From Paracoccaceae bacterium (GTDB lineage: Bacteria; Pseudomonadota; Alphaproteobacteria; Rhodobacterales; Rhodobacteraceae), in assembly GCA_902512685.1 (NCBI GenBank), contig CABXKH010000015.1, forward strand, positions 1 to 39,611: 39,611 nt of DNA, written 5' to 3'. The notes below the pieces were generated by a model. That model saw only the letters and a program-made list of their open reading frames with translations. It searched no databases and was not told the DNA's origin. The position numbers and the translations under genes are program-made. Each line of letters begins with the position of its first letter. Position 1 is the stretch's first letter. Positions 36,518 through 39,611 of this stretch are shown one piece after another.

Positions 36518-36787
36518 TTAGCGGCGGATGCCTAGCCGTTTGATAAGATCCTGATAGCGCGCATCTTCTACACCTTTTAGGTAATCTAAAAGCTTGCGGC
36601 GCTGAGCAACCAATTTCAAAAGTCCACGACGCGAATGGTTGTCTTTTTTGTGGGTTTTGAAGTGCTCGGTCAGGGTAGTGATCCGTGATGTCAGAATGGC
36701 CACTTGAACTTCTGGTGAACCTGTATCGCCGTCTTTTGTGGCGAATTCTTTCATAACACGTGCTTTTTCTTCCGCAGTTATCGACAT
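36518..36787 (-). CDS. rpsO: 30S ribosomal protein S15
   Basis: The 89-residue protein is full length. It has [21 protein letters not shown], the [20 protein letters not shown] 16S rRNA-binding segment, and the C-terminal LIKRLGIRR. The start follows a strong AAGGAG. S15 binds the central domain of 16S rRNA early in 30S assembly. It is followed by a terminator and then pnp, the common rpsO-pnp order. Confidence 0.98.
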   Translation of the reverse strand: MSITAEEKARVMKEFATKDGDTGSPEVQVAILTSRITTLTEHFKTHKKDNHSRRGLLKLVAQRRKLLDYLKGVEDARYQDLIKRLGIRR

Positions 36788-36928
36788 CGGGGTCTCCTTC
36801 TAGCTAAGGGTTAATGGCACAAGCCGGGATGTCGTCCAGCAAAGCCCATGGAGAAAAGCCCGCACAAATGCACGGACCGCTGGGATATAGTCTGTTTGGA
36901 TGTAAATGAAAAGCATAAATATCGTACA

Positions 36929-37867
36929 CTAAGTGTTGGCTTTGGACAGCACGATATCGCCTAGTAAAAGCGGCGTTTCGGTGTTGACCAAAGCTATCTC
37001 TTCGTTGTTCAGAAAAACCACGGATAATCCGTCATTATTGGTTTCTATATGTATATTTTTCATACCCTGATCAAAGCTGTTTTCGTCAAGCATGATTTCA
37101 ATGTGATCATCATTTGCATTAAAATCAATGATTTGTGCGCTTTGGGCGAAGACGCCGGCCGACGTGTCTATTGCGAATGTATCTAAACCTTCGCCTCCCG
37201 TTAAAACATCCCCTTGTTGGGCGACAAGTAAATCATCACCTCGACCGCCATTTAAAAAGTCTCTGACAGTGTCTGAACCGCCCTCAATATAATCATCACC
37301 ATTTCCGCCAAACAATACGTCTTCACCGGCGCCTCCAGCTAAACTATCATTTCCATCATTCCCATGAAGGCCATCGTTGCCATCGTTCCCAAAAAGGACA
37401 TCTTCACCGCCGCCGCCCGTAAGGTTGTCGTTGCCTGCGTTGCCGAAGAGGGTGTCATTGCCCATGTGGCCCCATAATTCGTCTGCGTTATCGCCGCCGT
37501 CGATATGGTCATCACCAAAGCCGCCATGCAGGTCATCTTGGCCGCTTTCGCCGATCAGTTTGTCATTGCCGTCACCGCCAAGCATCTGATCATCGCCGCG
37601 GCCCCCCGACAGCAGGTCATCGCCTGCATAGCCATTGACCTGATTATCGCCGTCCATGGCGTCAATGACGTCATCAATATCTGTTCCGGACAACACATCT
37701 GATGCCGGTGTCGCAATATTTTGCGATGCCGATAGTTCTTCTTCTGCCGCATCTTCCGCCGCTGTGTCGGCATCTTCTAAAGCGGTTAGATCAACATCAG
37801 GGTCTATCGGACCCATCATTAACCCACCGAGCATAAGCAGACCCACAATCCCAGTAAAAAGTATCAT
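36929..37867 (-). CDS. Membrane-anchored RTX-repeat calcium-binding protein
   Basis: The 312-residue protein starts MILFTGIVGLLMLGGLMMG, one N-terminal hydrophobic helix without a clear signal cleavage site. An acidic linker of about 40 residues follows (rich in Asp, Glu and Ala), then a long array of RTX nonapeptides (GGxGxDxLx) at about residues 61-213. The C-terminal domain contains IDFNANDDHIEI. RTX repeats fold as a parallel beta roll when calcium is bound. Most RTX proteins are secreted by type I systems, but no such transporter is nearby and the N-terminal anchor suggests surface or periplasmic display. A TTG at 37933 would add 22 unlikely residues. Its function is unknown. Confidence 0.85.
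   Translation of the reverse strand: MILFTGIVGLLMLGGLMMGPIDPDVDLTALEDADTAAEDAAEEELSASQNIATPASDVLSGTDIDDVIDAMDGDNQVNGYAGDDLLSGGRGDDQMLGGDGNDKLIGESGQDDLHGGFGDDHIDGGDNADELWGHMGNDTLFGNAGNDNLTGGGGEDVLFGNDGNDGLHGNDGNDSLAGGAGEDVLFGGNGDDYIEGGSDTVRDFLNGGRGDDLLVAQQGDVLTGGEGLDTFAIDTSAGVFAQSAQIIDFNANDDHIEIMLDENSFDQGMKNIHIETNNDGLSVVFLNNEEIALVNTETPLLLGDIVLSKANT
37229..37687 (-). repeat. RTX nonapeptide repeat array inside the coding sequence
   Basis: About 15 nine-codon units of the form GGxGxDxLx are read on the minus strand. Clear examples are GGRGDDQML, GGDGNDKLI and GNAGNDNLT. The DNA repeats are degenerate, so recombination between units should be modest. Confidence 0.85.
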
Positions 37868-38184
37868 TCCACCACTGCTTTTATAGCGCCCCGTCGTGAT
37901 AGTGCGGGAGCAAGAGGTTTCGGACAATTGCAAAGTCGAAATCTGGTTAACGATAGGCTTTAAAAGAGGTAAACTTTCATACCAAGAACTTGCATGGCCC
38001 TTAGGGTTTGTTTTGCGCAGATATTTTCTATTGAAAAGAAACTCGGAGGGTGCAGGCTTGGGTTTTATATTAGCAAAGGCAGGGTTTGGTGGTGCTTATT
38101 AATGAAGTAGCGCATGACACTGAGCTGAAAACATTCATAAATTGCGTAAAATGCTGCTGTCAGCCATCGGATCAGACAGATTTT
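37868..38184. other. Intergenic region upstream of the RTX gene
   Basis: This stretch of 317 nt lies between the RTX gene and the DUF1643 gene, both on the minus strand. I see no supported gene, no RNA gene and no clear terminator hairpin. It should hold the RTX promoter. Confidence 0.55.
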
Positions 38185-38715
38185 TTATACTTGGCTGTTG
38201 TCTGGTTTTATATCCCAAAGCTGGGGCTGCTGCGCGTAACTCAAATATAGCGGGTGCTTGGGATGCCCGGCTTTGGTCAATCCCAAATGAAAGATCGGTG
38301 CATTAACCAATGCGAGCAATTTGGCCACCTCGGCCCCGCGCTCAAGGTGGGCGCCATGGGTGCCCCAGGCGGCAATCACCTGATCCGCCCATGCGCAAGC
38401 GTCGCGAATCGCGGCATCATTATCCCGGCCCACAGGATCGGCGGCGGCGCGCATTTTTTTTGGATCTGTATCGCGCCAAGCAAAGATGTTAGTGACGCAA
38501 AATGCCCCAAAGCCCAAGGCGCGCGCACGCTGTTCACAGCGCTCAACCGTGGGGTCATTTTGCACTTCGGTCGCTGTGGATGGGTTTAGCATGACAAAAT
38601 TAACTTTGCGCCCTTCAGCCTCCCAAGCTCGGGTTAAGCTATAGCGGTAGGCTAGGCAATCTGAATAGATCGCGGTCGAAAAGGCATCACCTTTTTGATG
38701 GGTTTTGGTAATCAT
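38185..38715 (-). CDS. DUF1643-family protein
   Basis: The 176-residue protein has the DUF1643 features YRYSLTRAWEAEG, VNFVMLNPSTATEVQNDPT (the hallmark LNPSTA), and CVTNIFAWRDTDP, and a C-terminal segment HLGLTKAGHPKHPLYL. It is soluble, and the family has no established function. It lies 114 nt after truB on the same strand and may share its transcript. Confidence 0.88.
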   Translation of the reverse strand: MITKTHQKGDAFSTAIYSDCLAYRYSLTRAWEAEGRKVNFVMLNPSTATEVQNDPTVERCEQRARALGFGAFCVTNIFAWRDTDPKKMRAAADPVGRDNDAAIRDACAWADQVIAAWGTHGAHLERGAEVAKLLALVNAPIFHLGLTKAGHPKHPLYLSYAQQPQLWDIKPDNSQV

Positions 38716-38829
38716 AGGTTTTAGTTCTACGCCTTTTTATATGGGGTCGCACGCTTCAAAACTATTGCAAAACCTGCCCCCAGAAACCAGCCTAAAATGG
38801 CTAAATCCGCTGTCTGTTTTGCGTCAGTA

Positions 38830-39611
38830 TCACGTCTGTATCGCGGTGGTGCCAGAATGCAAAAACACGCGGTTTGGGTGCAATTCGCCCGATTTGTATA
38901 TCCCGACCGCCAAGGCCTGCCCGTCAACAGCAGTCCAGCAGGCATCGCCGTAGCTAAGATCGTTTGAAATAACCATGCCCGGATTACCGTTGCGCAGCCG
39001 CGCAGCCGCTTCGGCAGAGCAGGGAACTTTTGGCAAATCTTCAAGCGCTACTTCCAGCGGGATAAGGTGGCTATCCAGCTTGGGCGTTCTGGCCAGTTTT
39101 TCAATCTGTTCGAATGAAAGGCCATCGGCGACCTCGAACGGGCCTGCCCAAGTGCGGCGCAATTCTATTACATGGCCATAGCAACCCAAACTATTCCCCA
39201 AATCCCGCGCGATCGAACGGACATATCCGCCTTTGCCGCAGATCATCTCAAGCACAACATGATCTTGATCCGGCCGGTCAAGCATGATCAGGCTTTCGAC
39301 AAAAAGCGGCCGCGCGGTCAGCTCCATCTCTTTGCCGGCGCGGGCCAGCGCATAGGCGCGTTGGCCATCAACTTTAACAGCTGAAAATTTCGGCGGGATC
39401 TGTTCAATATCCCCAACAAACCCATTTAATGCCTCTTTGATAGTTTCATCATCGGGGCGCATGTCGCTTTGAAGGATTACTTCGCCTTCACTGTCGTCAG
39501 TGTTGGTGGCCTGACCAAGCCGAACGGTAAATTCGTAAGCCTTTAGCGCATCGGTCACATAGGGGACGGTTTTGGTTGCCTCACCCAAGGCCACCGCCAG
39601 AACGCCCGTGG
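38830..39611 (-). CDS. truB: tRNA pseudouridine(55) synthase, 5' end outside the window
   Basis: TruB makes pseudouridine 55 in the T-loop of tRNAs. The frame runs off the right edge of the window, so the first ~50 residues, including the catalytic Asp segment (GTLDP), are missing. What remains begins [18 protein letters not shown] and includes [31 protein letters not shown], and [17 protein letters not shown], all typical of TruB. A short C-terminal extension ([13 protein letters not shown]) corresponds to the PUA-like tail. The gene lies in the truB-rpsO-pnp neighbourhood common in bacteria. Confidence 0.95.
   Translation of the reverse strand, partial: TGVLAVALGEATKTVPYVTDALKAYEFTVRLGQATNTDDSEGEVILQSDMRPDDETIKEALNGFVGDIEQIPPKFSAVKVDGQRAYALARAGKEMELTARPLFVESLIMLDRPDQDHVVLEMICGKGGYVRSIARDLGNSLGCYGHVIELRRTWAGPFEVADGLSFEQIEKLARTPKLDSHLIPLEVALEDLPKVPCSAEAAARLRNGNPGMVISNDLSYGDACWTAVDGQALAVGIYKSGELHPNRVFLHSGTTAIQT

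Overview
The window looks like chromosomal DNA of a marine alphaproteobacterium of the Rhodobacterales (Roseobacter group). The strongest evidence is the petP-petR pair next to the cytochrome bc1 operon petABC, an arrangement known from Rhodobacter. Supporting evidence is a type II lumazine synthase behind an FMN riboswitch, a BioMNY biotin transporter, and small Rhodobacterales-typical families (DUF1467, DUF3726, DUF1643). I see no phage, insertion sequence, integrase or CRISPR. Most genes are housekeeping. The first ~6 kb and the last ~1.5 kb read as somewhat more GC-rich than the middle.

Layout. 0-6 kb: tRNA-Lys, dapF-mtaB (4-nt overlap), two glutathione-transferase-like genes, an EamA transporter, riboswitch-controlled ribH2, and a PaiB-like flavin-binding protein broken by one amber codon. 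6-13.1 kb: carB, then a divergent pabB-pabC pair and aspS. 13.1-18.6 kb: a GNAT acetyltransferase, an orphan response regulator, methylmalonyl-CoA epimerase, DUF1467, EI24 and nitroreductase genes, a frameshifted proline iminopeptidase, and ubiG. 18.6-24 kb: petR and petP on the minus strand, ilvE, and petABC ending at a clear terminator. 24-27.9 kb: a minus-strand set (HPt protein, a large unknown protein split by a frameshift, DUF3726) divergent from a LuxR-type response regulator. 27.9-32.2 kb: a short AMP-ligase and an atypical thiolase facing bioM-bioN-bioY. 32.3-39.6 kb: an aldehyde dehydrogenase, pnp, rpsO, an RTX-repeat protein, DUF1643 and the 3' part of truB.

Two things stand out. 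First, four genes carry simple lesions in otherwise intact reading frames: paiB-like (in-frame TAG), pabB (in-frame TAA near the N-terminus), pip (one extra base in a run of nine G) and the unknown 25-kb gene (one extra base in a run of seven A). In addition, dapF has Ser where the second catalytic Cys is expected. These are real gene decay, expression switches, or sequence errors; the sequence alone cannot decide. Second, two loci deserve functional attention. One is the acyl-CoA ligase/thiolase pair beside the biotin transporter genes, which parallels the Bacillus yhfUTS biotin-regulated operon. The other is the HPt/unknown/DUF3726 operon divergent from a LuxR regulator, the best candidate here for an undescribed signalling system.
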